Made by a program: the position numbers and the translations under genes
In this document: positions 37,365-46,260 of the stretch, one piece after another
Numbering within the stretch: position 1 is the first letter of the stretch
How the letters are laid out: each line of letters begins with the position of its first letter
Notes under the pieces: generated by a model
Databases searched by the model: none
Told to the model about the DNA's origin: nothing
The model's input: only the letters and a program-made list of their open reading frames with translations
Source: Lepidurus packardi
Taxonomy: Eukaryota; Arthropoda; Branchiopoda; Notostraca; Triopsidae
Length of the DNA stretch: 64,000 nucleotides
Direction of reading: 5' to 3'
Assembly: GCA_023053545.1 (NCBI GenBank)
Contig: JAKZAN010000082.1
Location: 1 to 64,000, forward strand

Positions 37365-40300
37365 TTAATTCACGACGAAATCTTGCAAATTTCTTGGCGC
37401 GCGGCGTTCCCTGAGGCTATGTCTCAACGGTTGGATTTCATTCGGTGCGTTAACTTCTGGCGGTTCGCCTTCAGGAACAGTAATGAATTCTTCATCGTTT
37501 TCTTGAACATGGTTCTGGTTATCTGAAATGATATCGCCATGATACTTCCTAAAGAAGGTGACGTTACGGGTGACACGGCGTGATCCGTTTTCTGCTGTGA
37601 TCATTGTCCCGTTCTGTTGGATGACTTTGAAGGGTTCAGTGTAAAATGGTGTTTGAAGCTTGCAGGTGATCTTATCTCGCTTCAGCAGGACCACGTCTCC
37701 CACTTGGATTTCGCGATGTTTTGACTGTTTGTCTGCATGCATCTTTACCTTAGACTTGTATGTAGCATCACGCTCGCGGACTTCATCGTTGGACGGTTTA
37801 GCCGGAAGTTGAGGTAGTTTTGTCTTTAAGGGTCTGCCAAACATTAGGAACCCCGGTGACTTTCCAGTGCTAGGATGTGGTGCGGCACGGTAATCAAGTA
37901 AGAAACTTGAAATTCTTTGTTTCCAGTTTGCTCCTTCGGCGACAGCGCAACGAAGAGCTTTCTTGATTGTCCTCATAAATCTTTCCACACCTCCATTAGC
38001 TTGGGGCCAACAAGGCGTCACCTTACGGTGTTGAAAATTCATGCTCTTGGCAAAATGAGCAAACTCCGCACTGTTGAAGGGTGGGCCATTATCCGACTTG
38101 ACGGTTTCCGGTATACCGAATAACGAAAAAACTTCGTCTAGTTTTGGAGTAACGGCTGCTGCTGAGGTAGACGATACCTTGCTAACTACGGGATAGCGGG
38201 AGTAGTCGTCGTATGCGACCAACAGGTACTCTCCATTTGGCATTTCTGCAAAGTCGATACTTATTTCAGTCCACGGAAGGGCAGGTAAGGTTGACATTTG
38301 CAGTGGCTCTGGTTGATTTTTCGTAGAACAAGACTGGCAAGGAATGCAATGATTGATTTTGCTTTCAACTAGTTGGTCCATATTAGGAAACCATACTTTT
38401 TCTCGCAGTAATCCTTTCGTTTTGACGATACCTAAGTGATTCCGATGTGCAACTTCGACTAACCGGTCGGTTAAAGCGTCGGGGATTACGACTTTCGTTC
38501 CTTTCAGGACAAATTCTCCTTTCTGCCATGGAATTACTGACATCTGGTCCATGCATTGCTTCAAGACTTTGAAGCGCTTTTCCTCAGCTTCATTGAAGTC
38601 TAAAGGTCCACTTTGCTTAACCTTTTTAAGAATCTTCACTATGGCTTGAAGTGACTTGTCGTTCTCGGATGCGTCAGCGATCTCTTGAAGTGAAACGGTC
38701 TTCGGTTCAGATTTGAGGCACACCGCGTTGATATAATTTTCGGCCAATGTTTCTTCCCGGGACGAGACGCTTGCGTCCAGGATTGGATGCCTTGACATGA
38801 AATCGGCCGGGTTGTTTTTTCCAGGCCTGTAATCTACCGAGAACTCGTACTGCTGTAGCTTGAGTATCCATCTTTCAATGCGAGCAGGAGGCTGGATTAA
38901 AGGTTTGTTAAATAAGGTGACTAGAGGTTTATGGTCGGTTATAACCTTGAAACTCTTTCCGGCCACGTACAAGTGAAAGTGAAAAATTGCCCACGTTATG
39001 GCAAGTGCTTCTCTTTCCGTTTGGGAGTAACGCGACTCTACATCAGTTAACCTGCGGCTTGCGAACGCGACAGGCGTTTCTTGACCGTCTTTGGAAACTT
39101 GGACAAGGATTGCTCCAAGCCCCTTTGCACTAGCGTCGACGATAAGAGCAGTGGGCTTCTCGATGTTATAATACGCCAAAGTTGTTGCCTCCCGCAAACG
39201 CTTTTTTAACTCTTGAAAAGCATATTCTTCTTGCGGACCCCATGCCCAAGGATTGTCTTGATGGGTCAGCTTGCGTAGTGGCTCGGCGATTGACGCTGCA
39301 TCTTTGATGAACCGGCTACAAAACGTGATCATCCCCAAGAAGCTCGCAACTCCTTCAGCGCTTTCCGGCTGCGGCGCATTGTTGATTGCTTTGATTTTGT
39401 CTTCATCTGGGGCGAGACCTTCGGCGCTAAACTTCAGGCCGTAAAAAGTAAGTTGCTTCTTCTCAAACTCGCATTTTTCGAAGTTGAGTGTAATATTTTT
39501 CTCTGATAGTCGGCGAAGTACTTCTTTGAGGTTCAGATCGTGCTCTTCTTTGTTTCTGCCTGTGACTAGAATGTCGTCACTGCGATTGATGACCCCAGGT
39601 ATCCCACTGACGATCTGCCGCACTATGTCGTCAAAAATTTCTGATGCGCAGTTAATGCCGAAATTTAGACGTTTGTAACGGAATAGGCCACGATGCGTTG
39701 CGAAGGTAGTGATGAATCTCGAATCGGGGTGTAACTCAAGTTGATGATACCCCTGGTTCATGTCAAGCTTCGAGAAGAATTTCGCACCGTTGAGATCCAC
39801 GATCAGGTCTTCAACTGTCGGAATGACGTGCCTGGTTCGGAGGATCGCTTTGTTTGGGGCCCTCATATCCACACAAACCCTGTATTTGCCCGGCTGCTTC
39901 GGTTTAGGAATGATAAGACATGGGGAAACCCATGGCGTTGGGCCATCAAGGACTGGTTCTATGATGTCGTTCTCTAAGAGTCGATCGAGTTCTTCAGCCA
40001 TTGCTTTACGAAGGTGGAAACCAACTCTTCGATGTTTCCGGGCCACTGCGGCTACCGATGAGTCGATGTATAGCTTCACCTGGTGTCCTTCTAGCTTTCC
40101 CAGTCCGCAGAACAGCTTTGGGAAGTCTTTCTTTAGTTGTGAGTGTCCATCTTCGGTGGAGACGACGTTTGTGAAAATTACGAGACCCAGTTCTTCGGAT
40201 ATTTTGCGGCTGAGTAGGCACTCTGCGTCTTCATCGTTGCTTACGTAAACGGTTGTTAATACTGACGCATATTTAGAAGTGAGTAAAGTTGTGAAAGATC

Positions 40301-41414
40301 CTAGTATGCTAATCTTCCTTTTCCCGTAAGCAGTGACTTCGTTTTCGACTGGTTCAAGGGGTGCAGCATTGCGTAGCGTTTTGTACGTTTTTTCGCTGAG
40401 AAGATTGCACGTATATCCGGTGTCAATCATCATCGGTATGGAATCTCCACATATTCCGATTTGGGCGATTGCACTTGATTCGCCTTTGCTTTGAATTCTG
40501 AGGACTGATTCGTCACTGGAGTCTCCTTGCTGTATTTGGTGAACGTGGTCCGTGCGACTGGTGGACTTGCCCATTTGCGAGCTTTTGCATTGATCGGCGA
40601 AATGGTTGAACTTGCCGCAACGTGAACACGTTTTCCCTTTTGCAGGGCATGGCTTATCCTTTTGATGTGGCCAGCTTCTGCCACAATTCCGGCACCGATT
40701 TTGCATTGGGCATGGCGAGCTGTTGTGTGGCCACGATCCCCCGCAATTTCTGCAGACGTTATGAGTCTTGCTTTTAGGTGTTTCTGGAGCTGCGTTGCTG
40801 TTGAAGTTTCGAGTCTTGACTGCCATAGCTGATTGATCGGAATTCTTCTGAAGGTTTTCTTCATACAGATCAGCTGCTTCCGACGAACGGGCGTGGTCGA
40901 GCATCTTCGTGAGAGACATTTTTTCGCGTAAGAATAATTTGCGGAACGCGCTTGATTTACATCCCTGTATGATCTGAAGCTTAACTTCTGCTTCCAAATC
41001 TTGAAATTCGCATCGTTGTGCCTGTACTCGAAGGCGAGTGGCGAATATGTCCATTGTTTCACTGTCGTCTTGACGTAGTTGTCTGAACCTGAAAATTTCC
41101 AGTTCTAAATTCTTCTTTGGCAGAAAATACTTGTTTAGTAGGGGTTTTAGCTTTGAGAAGGTGTTCTTTTCTTCAGGCTTTTCTGGAATGCCGTTAAACA
41201 CGTTCACCACCTCTTCGCCCGCGTAATACAGCAACATGGCTTTCCTTCTTCTATCAATTGCCAGTTTTCGAGCCTCTTTATCGTCTTCCTTCTCGATGAC
41301 GTCTAATGCTTCTAAGAGGTTTTCGAATCCAGATAACCATTGTTCCCATCGGGTGCTGACTGACTGTGGGTCCATGCTTATTCGGAAAGGCTCGTATGGA
41401 GGTAGAGAAGCCAT
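37365..41414 (-). CDS. Ty3/gypsy Gag-Pol polyprotein
   Basis: One frame of 1349 residues from Met at 41414 (strong context, A at -3 and G at +4) to TAA. Gag capsid-like region about 15-180. Three zinc motifs follow: two near-identical CRNCGxSWPH units at 221-235 and 241-256, then a classic CCHC knuckle at 263-276. Protease DTG at 331-333 (MMIDTGYTCN). RT has Asp551 (FSKLDMNQGYHQL) and the SDD motif 612-614, as in Mag-type elements where Ser replaces the usual Ala. RNase H has Asp760, the TEREALA Glu near 800-802, Asp827 and Asp871. Integrase has His990, His993, Cys1023, Cys1026 and the DD35E triad Asp1054, Asp1108, Glu1144. A C-terminal domain about 1233-1293 ends in a basic tail. It would make the capsid and copy and integrate the element. 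No stop, frameshift or missing key residue was seen. Confidence 0.96.
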   Translation of the reverse strand: MASLPPYEPFRISMDPQSVSTRWEQWLSGFENLLEALDVIEKEDDKEARKLAIDRRRKAMLLYYAGEEVVNVFNGIPEKPEEKNTFSKLKPLLNKYFLPKKNLELEIFRFRQLRQDDSETMDIFATRLRVQAQRCEFQDLEAEVKLQIIQGCKSSAFRKLFLREKMSLTKMLDHARSSEAADLYEENLQKNSDQSAMAVKTRNFNSNAAPETPKSKTHNVCRNCGGSWPHNSSPCPMQNRCRNCGRSWPHQKDKPCPAKGKTCSRCGKFNHFADQCKSSQMGKSTSRTDHVHQIQQGDSSDESVLRIQSKGESSAIAQIGICGDSIPMMIDTGYTCNLLSEKTYKTLRNAAPLEPVENEVTAYGKRKISILGSFTTLLTSKYASVLTTVYVSNDEDAECLLSRKISEELGLVIFTNVVSTEDGHSQLKKDFPKLFCGLGKLEGHQVKLYIDSSVAAVARKHRRVGFHLRKAMAEELDRLLENDIIEPVLDGPTPWVSPCLIIPKPKQPGKYRVCVDMRAPNKAILRTRHVIPTVEDLIVDLNGAKFFSKLDMNQGYHQLELHPDSRFITTFATHRGLFRYKRLNFGINCASEIFDDIVRQIVSGIPGVINRSDDILVTGRNKEEHDLNLKEVLRRLSEKNITLNFEKCEFEKKQLTFYGLKFSAEGLAPDEDKIKAINNAPQPESAEGVASFLGMITFCSRFIKDAASIAEPLRKLTHQDNPWAWGPQEEYAFQELKKRLREATTLAYYNIEKPTALIVDASAKGLGAILVQVSKDGQETPVAFASRRLTDVESRYSQTEREALAITWAIFHFHLYVAGKSFKVITDHKPLVTLFNKPLIQPPARIERWILKLQQYEFSVDYRPGKNNPADFMSRHPILDASVSSREETLAENYINAVCLKSEPKTVSLQEIADASENDKSLQAIVKILKKVKQSGPLDFNEAEEKRFKVLKQCMDQMSVIPWQKGEFVLKGTKVVIPDALTDRLVEVAHRNHLGIVKTKGLLREKVWFPNMDQLVESKINHCIPCQSCSTKNQPEPLQMSTLPALPWTEISIDFAEMPNGEYLLVAYDDYSRYPVVSKVSSTSAAAVTPKLDEVFSLFGIPETVKSDNGPPFNSAEFAHFAKSMNFQHRKVTPCWPQANGGVERFMRTIKKALRCAVAEGANWKQRISSFLLDYRAAPHPSTGKSPGFLMFGRPLKTKLPQLPAKPSNDEVRERDATYKSKVKMHADKQSKHREIQVGDVVLLKRDKITCKLQTPFYTEPFKVIQQNGTMITAENGSRRVTRNVTFFRKYHGDIISDNQNHVQENDEEFITVPEGEPPEVNAPNEIQPLRHSLRERRAPRNLQDFVVN

Positions 41415-41472
41415 GCTGAATGCTCTCTGTAATTAGTGTAGAATGCACGGTTTGTTTAAAACAATATTTTTA

Positions 41473-41483
41473 CCTCGTCGCCA
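41473..41483 (-). other. Primer binding site for tRNA-Ser (Ty3/gypsy element)
   Basis: Minus strand TGGCGACGAGG starts one nt after the 5' LTR. It complements the 3' end (CCTCGTCGCCA) of animal tRNA-Ser of the GACGAGG acceptor type, from my knowledge of that tRNA. The match stops after 11 nt, a short site as in some Ty3/gypsy lineages including Mag. Confidence 0.8.
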
Positions 41484-41484
41484 A

Positions 41485-41665
41485 TGTAGTGATTACGTGT
41501 GTTTTAACCACAGCTGTAATGATCACTGATGACCGTTATTAAGGTCGATATATCAGATAATCCTAGAGTGTGTTTTTGGTCTGCTCGTTAGTCTCTTGTA
41601 TTGTACTTGTAACTCACTCCCTTTTCCATTCCCTGGCGCCATCTATCATCGGTCGCTACATTACA
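41485..41665 (-). repeat. 5' LTR of Ty3/gypsy element (181 bp)
   Basis: Matches 37045-37225 at 180 of 181 positions by eye. It would carry the promoter in element orientation; an AT-rich GATATATCGA lies mid-LTR and could act as a TATA-like element, but this is uncertain. A 70-nt leader with the primer site separates it from the Gag-Pol start. Confidence 0.95.
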
Positions 41666-41670
41666 ACTTA
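41666..41670. repeat. Target-site duplication of the Ty3/gypsy element, right copy (ACTTA)
   Basis: ACTTA directly follows the LTR and matches 37040-37044. Confidence 0.92.
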
Positions 41671-41892
41671 CTTAATTCATGAATTACTCACTTAATTCAT
41701 GCATTTCTGACTTAATTCTTGAACTATTGACTTAATTCATGAATTACTGACTTATTTCATGAATAACTGACTTAATTAATGAATTCCTGACTTAATAATG
41801 AATTACTGACTTAATTCATGAATTACTGACTTAATTCATGAATTACAGACTTTATTCATGAATTAACTGACTTAATTCATGAACTACTGACT
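41666..41892. repeat. Satellite A array, right remnant up to the gap
   Basis: About eleven 20-bp satellite A monomers, including the variants ATGCATTTCTGAC and TTGAACTATTGAC and the short unit ACTTAATAATGAATT, run into the assembly gap. The sequence is still ordinary satellite A at the last called base, so the true array end was not assembled. Confidence 0.95.
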
Positions 41893-41992
41893 NNNNNNNN
41901 NNNNNNNNNNNNNNNNNNNNNNNNNNNNNNNNNNNNNNNNNNNNNNNNNNNNNNNNNNNNNNNNNNNNNNNNNNNNNNNNNNNNNNNNNNNN
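41893..41992. other. Assembly gap (100 N)
   Basis: Exactly 100 undetermined bases, the conventional placeholder for a gap of unknown size. Satellite A ends on the left and satellite B starts on the right, so the junction between the families is not observed, and neither their distance nor their relative orientation is proven. Confidence 0.98.
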
Positions 41993-43844
41993 GGAGTTTA
42001 TTCAGTCCGTAAGGAATTAATTCAGTCCCCAAGGAAATAATTCAGTCCGTAAGGAATTAATTCAATCCTAAGTAGTTAATTCAGTCCGTAAGGAATTAAT
42101 TCAATCCGTAATTAATTAATTCAGTACGTAACTAATTAATTCAGTAAGTAAGGATTTCAATCAATCATAAAGTATTAATTCAGTCTGTAAGGAATTAATT
42201 CAGTCCGTAAGGAATTAATTCAGTCCGTAAGGAATTAATTCAGTCCGTAAGGAATTTATTCAGTCCGTAAGGCATTAATTCAGTCCGTAAGGAATTAATT
42301 CAGTCCGCAAGAAATTAATTAAGTCCGTAAGGAATTAAGTAAGTCCGTAAGGAATTAATTCAGTCCGTAATGAATTAATTAAGTCCGTAAGGATTTAATT
42401 CAGTCCCTAAGTAAATAATGCAGGTGGAAAGGAATTAATTCAGTCCGTAAGGAATTAATTCATTACGGAACTAATTAATTCAGTAAGTAAGGAATTAAAT
42501 CAGTCCGTAAGGAAGTAATTTAGTCCGTAATGAATTAATTCAGTCCGTAAGATATTAATTCAGTCCGTAACTAATTAATTCAGTAAGTAAGGAATTCAAT
42601 CAATCATAAAGAATTAATTCATTCCGTAAGGAATTAATTATGTCGGTAAGGATTTAATTAAGTCCGTAATGAATTAATTCATTCCGTAAGGAATTAATTC
42701 CGTCCGTAAGGAATTAGTTCAGTCCGTAAGAAATTAATTCAGTCCGTAAGGAATTAATTCAGTCCGTAAAGAATTAATTCAGTCCGTAAGGAATTTATTC
42801 AGTCCGTAAGGAATTAATTCAGTCCGTAAGGAATTAATTCAGTCCGCAAGGAATTAGTTAAGTCCGTAAGGAATTAATTAAGTTCGTAAGGAATTAATTC
42901 AGTCCATAAGGAATTAATTCAGTCTGTAAGGAATTAAATCAGGCCGTAAGGAATTAATACAGTCTGTAAGGAATTAAATCAGGGAGTAAGGAATTAATTA
43001 AGTCCGTAAGAAATTAATTCAGTCCGTAAAGAATTAATTCATTCCGTAAGGATTTAATTACGTCCGTAAGGAATTAATTCATTCCGTAAGGAACTAATTC
43101 AGTCCATAACTAATTAATTCAGTAAGTAAGGAATTCAATCAATCATAATGAATTAATTCATTCCGTAAGGAATTATTTATGTCGGTAAGGATTTAATTAA
43201 GTCCGTAATGAATTAACTCATTCCGTAAGGAATTAATTCAGTCCGTAGATAATTAATTCAGTCCGCAAGAAATTAATTAAGTCCGTAAGGAATTAATTAA
43301 GTCCGTAAGGAATTAATTCAGTCCGTAAGCAATTAATTCAGTCTGTAAGGAATTAAATCAGGCCGTAAGGAATTAATTCAGTCTGTAAGGAATTAAATCA
43401 GGCCGTAAAGAATTAATTCAGTCCGTAAGGAATTTATTCAGTCCGTAAGGAATTAATTCCTTCCGTAAGGAATTAATTCAGTTCGTAAGGAATTAATTCA
43501 GTCCGTAAGGAATTAATTAATCCCGTAAGGAATTGATATAATCCGTATGGAATTTATAAAGTCAGTAAGGAATTAAATCTGGCCGTAAGGAATTAATTCC
43601 GTCCGTAAAGAATTAGTTCAGTCCGTAAGGAATTAATTCAGTCCGTAATGGATTAATTAAGTCCGTAATGAAATAATTCAGTCCGTAAGGAAATAATTAA
43701 GTCCGTAATGAATTAATTGATTCCGTAAGGAATTAATTCAGTCCCCAAGGAATTAATTCAGTCCGTAAAGAATTAATTCAGTCCGTAAGTAGTTAATACA
43801 GTCCGTAATTAATTAATTCAGTCCGTAAGGAATTGATTCAGTCC

Positions 43845-46260
43845 GTAACTAAAAATTCAGTAAGTAAGGAATTCAATCAATCATAAAGAATTAATTCAGT
43901 CCGTAAGGAATTAATTCAGTCCGTAAGGAATTAATTCAGTCCGTAAGGAATTTATTCATTCCGTAAGGAATTAATTCAGTCCGTAAGGAATTAATTCAGT
44001 CCGCAAGAAATTTATTCAGTCCGTAAGGAATTAATTCAGTCCGTAAGGAATTAATTCAGTCCGCAAGGAATTAATTTAGTCCGTAATTAATTAATTCAGT
44101 CCGTAATGAATAAATTAAGTCCGTAAGGAATTAATTCAGTCCGTAAAGAATTAATTTAGTCCGTAAGTAGTTAATTTAGTCCGTAATTAATTAATTCAGT
44201 CCGTAAGGAATTAATTCAGTCCGTAACTAATTAATTCAGTCAGTAAGGAATTAATTAAGTCGGTAAGGATTTAATTAAGTCCGTAATGAATTAATTAAGT
44301 CCGTAACGAATTAATTCAGTCCGTAAGGATTTAATTCCGTCCGTAAAGAATTAATTCAGTCCGTAGAGAATTAATTCATTCCGTAAGGAATTAATTATGT
44401 CGGTAAGGAATTAATTCATTCCATAAGGAATTAATTCAGTCTGTAAGGAATTAAATCAGGCCGTAAGGAATTAATTCAGTCGGTAAGAAATTAATTCAGT
44501 CCGTATTGAATTAATTAAGTCCGTAATGGATTAATTAAGTCCGTAATTAATTAATTCAGTCCGTAATTAATTATTTCAGTCCGTAAGGAAATATTTAAGT
44601 CCGTAATGAATTAATTGAGTCCGTAAGGAATTAATTCAGTCCCCAAGGAATTAATTCAGTCCGTAAAGAATTAATTCAGTCCGTAAGTAGTTAATACAGT
44701 CCGTAATTAATTAATTCAGTCCGTAAGGAATTAATTCAGTCCGTAAATAATTAATTCAGTCCGTAAGGAATTAATTAGGTCCGTAACTAATTAATTCAGT
44801 AAGTAAGGAATTCAATCAATCATAAAGAATTAATTCAGTCCGTAAGGAATTAATTCAGTCCGTAAGGAATTAATTCAGTCCGTAGTGAATTAGTAAGTCC
44901 GTAATTAATTAATTCAGTCCGTAAGGAATTAATTCAGTCCGTAAGGAATTAATTCAGTCCGTAAGGAATTAATTCAGTACGTAAGGAATTAATTAAGTCG
45001 GTAAGGATTTAATTAAGTCCGTAATGAATTAATTAAGTCCGTAAGGAATTGATTCAGTCCGTAACTAAAAATTCAGTAAGTAAGGAATTCAATCAATCAT
45101 AAAGAATTAATTCAGTCCGTAAGGAATTAATTCAGTCCGTAAGGAATTAATTCAGTCCGTAAGGAATTTATTCATTCCGTAAGGAATTAATTCAGTCCGT
45201 AAGGAATTAATTCAGTCCGCAAGAAATTTATTCAGTCCGTAAGGAATTAATTCAGTCCGTAAGGAATTAATTCAGTCCGCAAGGAATTAATTTAGTCCGT
45301 AATTAATTAATTCAGTCCGTAATGAATAAATTAAGTCCGTAAGGAATTAATTCAGTCCGTAAAGAATTAATTTAGTCCGTAAGTAGTTAATTTAGTCCGT
45401 AATTAATTAATTCAGTCCGTAAGGAATTAATTCAGTCCGTAACTAATTAATTCAGTCAGTAAGGAATTAATTAAGTCGGTAAGGATTTAATTAAGTCCGT
45501 AATGAATTAATTAAGTCCGTAACGAATTAATTCAGTCCGTAAGGATTTAATTCCGTCCGTAAAGAATTAATTCAGTCCGTAGAGAATTAATTCATTCCGT
45601 AAGGAATTAATTATGTCGGTAAGGAATTAATTCATTCCATAAGGAATTAATTCAGTCTGTAAGGAATTAAATCAGGCCGTAAGGAATTAATTCAGTCGGT
45701 AAGAAATTAATTCAGTCCGTAATGAATTAATTAAGTCCGTAATGGATTAATTAAGTCCGTAATTAATTAATTCAGTCCGTAATTAATTATTTCAGTCCGT
45801 AAGGAAATATTTAAGTCCGTAATGAATTAATTGAGTCCGTAAGGAATTAATTCAGTCCCCAAGGAATTAATTCAGTCCGTAAAGAATTAATTCAGTCCGT
45901 AAGTAGTTAATACAGTCCGTAATTAATTAATTCAGTCCGTAAGGAATTAATTCAGTCCGTAAATAATTAATTCAGTCCGTAAGGAATTAATTAGGTCCGT
46001 AACTAATTAATTCAGTAAGTAAGGAATTCAATCAATCATAAAGAATTAATTCAGTCCGTAAGGAATTAATTCAGTCCGTAAGGAATTAATTCAGTCCGTA
46101 GTGAATTAAGTAAGTCCGTAATTAATTAATTCAGTCCGTAAGGAATTAATTCAGTCCGTAAGGAATTAATTCAGTCCGTAAGGAATTAATTCAGTACGTA
46201 AGGAATTAATTAAGTCGGTAAGGATTTAATTAAGTCCGTAATGAATTAATTAAGTCCGTA
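43845..46260. repeat. 1216-bp higher-order repeat, two tandem copies (satellite B)
   Basis: The rare variant GTAACTAAAAATTCAG occurs at 43845 and 45061, and the variant order after each is the same up to the next marker at a 1216-bp offset. One-base differences were seen, such as TAGTAAG near 44890 against TAAGTAAG near 46106 and TATTGAATT against TAATGAATT near 44505 and 45720. Confidence 0.75.

Larger units (their letters stand above)
37045..41665 (-). mobile_element. Full-length Ty3/gypsy (Mag-like) LTR retrotransposon (4621 bp)
   Basis: A complete element in reverse orientation: 5' LTR 41485-41665, tRNA-Ser primer site 41473-41483, a single Gag-Pol frame 41414-37365, an A-rich tract and 3' LTR 37225-37045, flanked by ACTTA duplications. 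The domain order protease, RT, RNase H, integrase is that of Ty3/gypsy. Small size, one combined frame, an 11-nt tRNA-Ser primer site and no envelope frame resemble the Mag lineage; this sublineage call is an inference. The LTRs differ at one base (G at 37098, A at 41538), so insertion was recent. All catalytic residues examined are present and the frame is intact, so this copy may be autonomous. Confidence 0.96.

Noticed and set aside
39484..41436. Plus-strand and off-frame open frames across the Ty3/gypsy element
   Set aside because: Antisense or shifted shadows of the 1349-residue Gag-Pol frame with no domain of their own.
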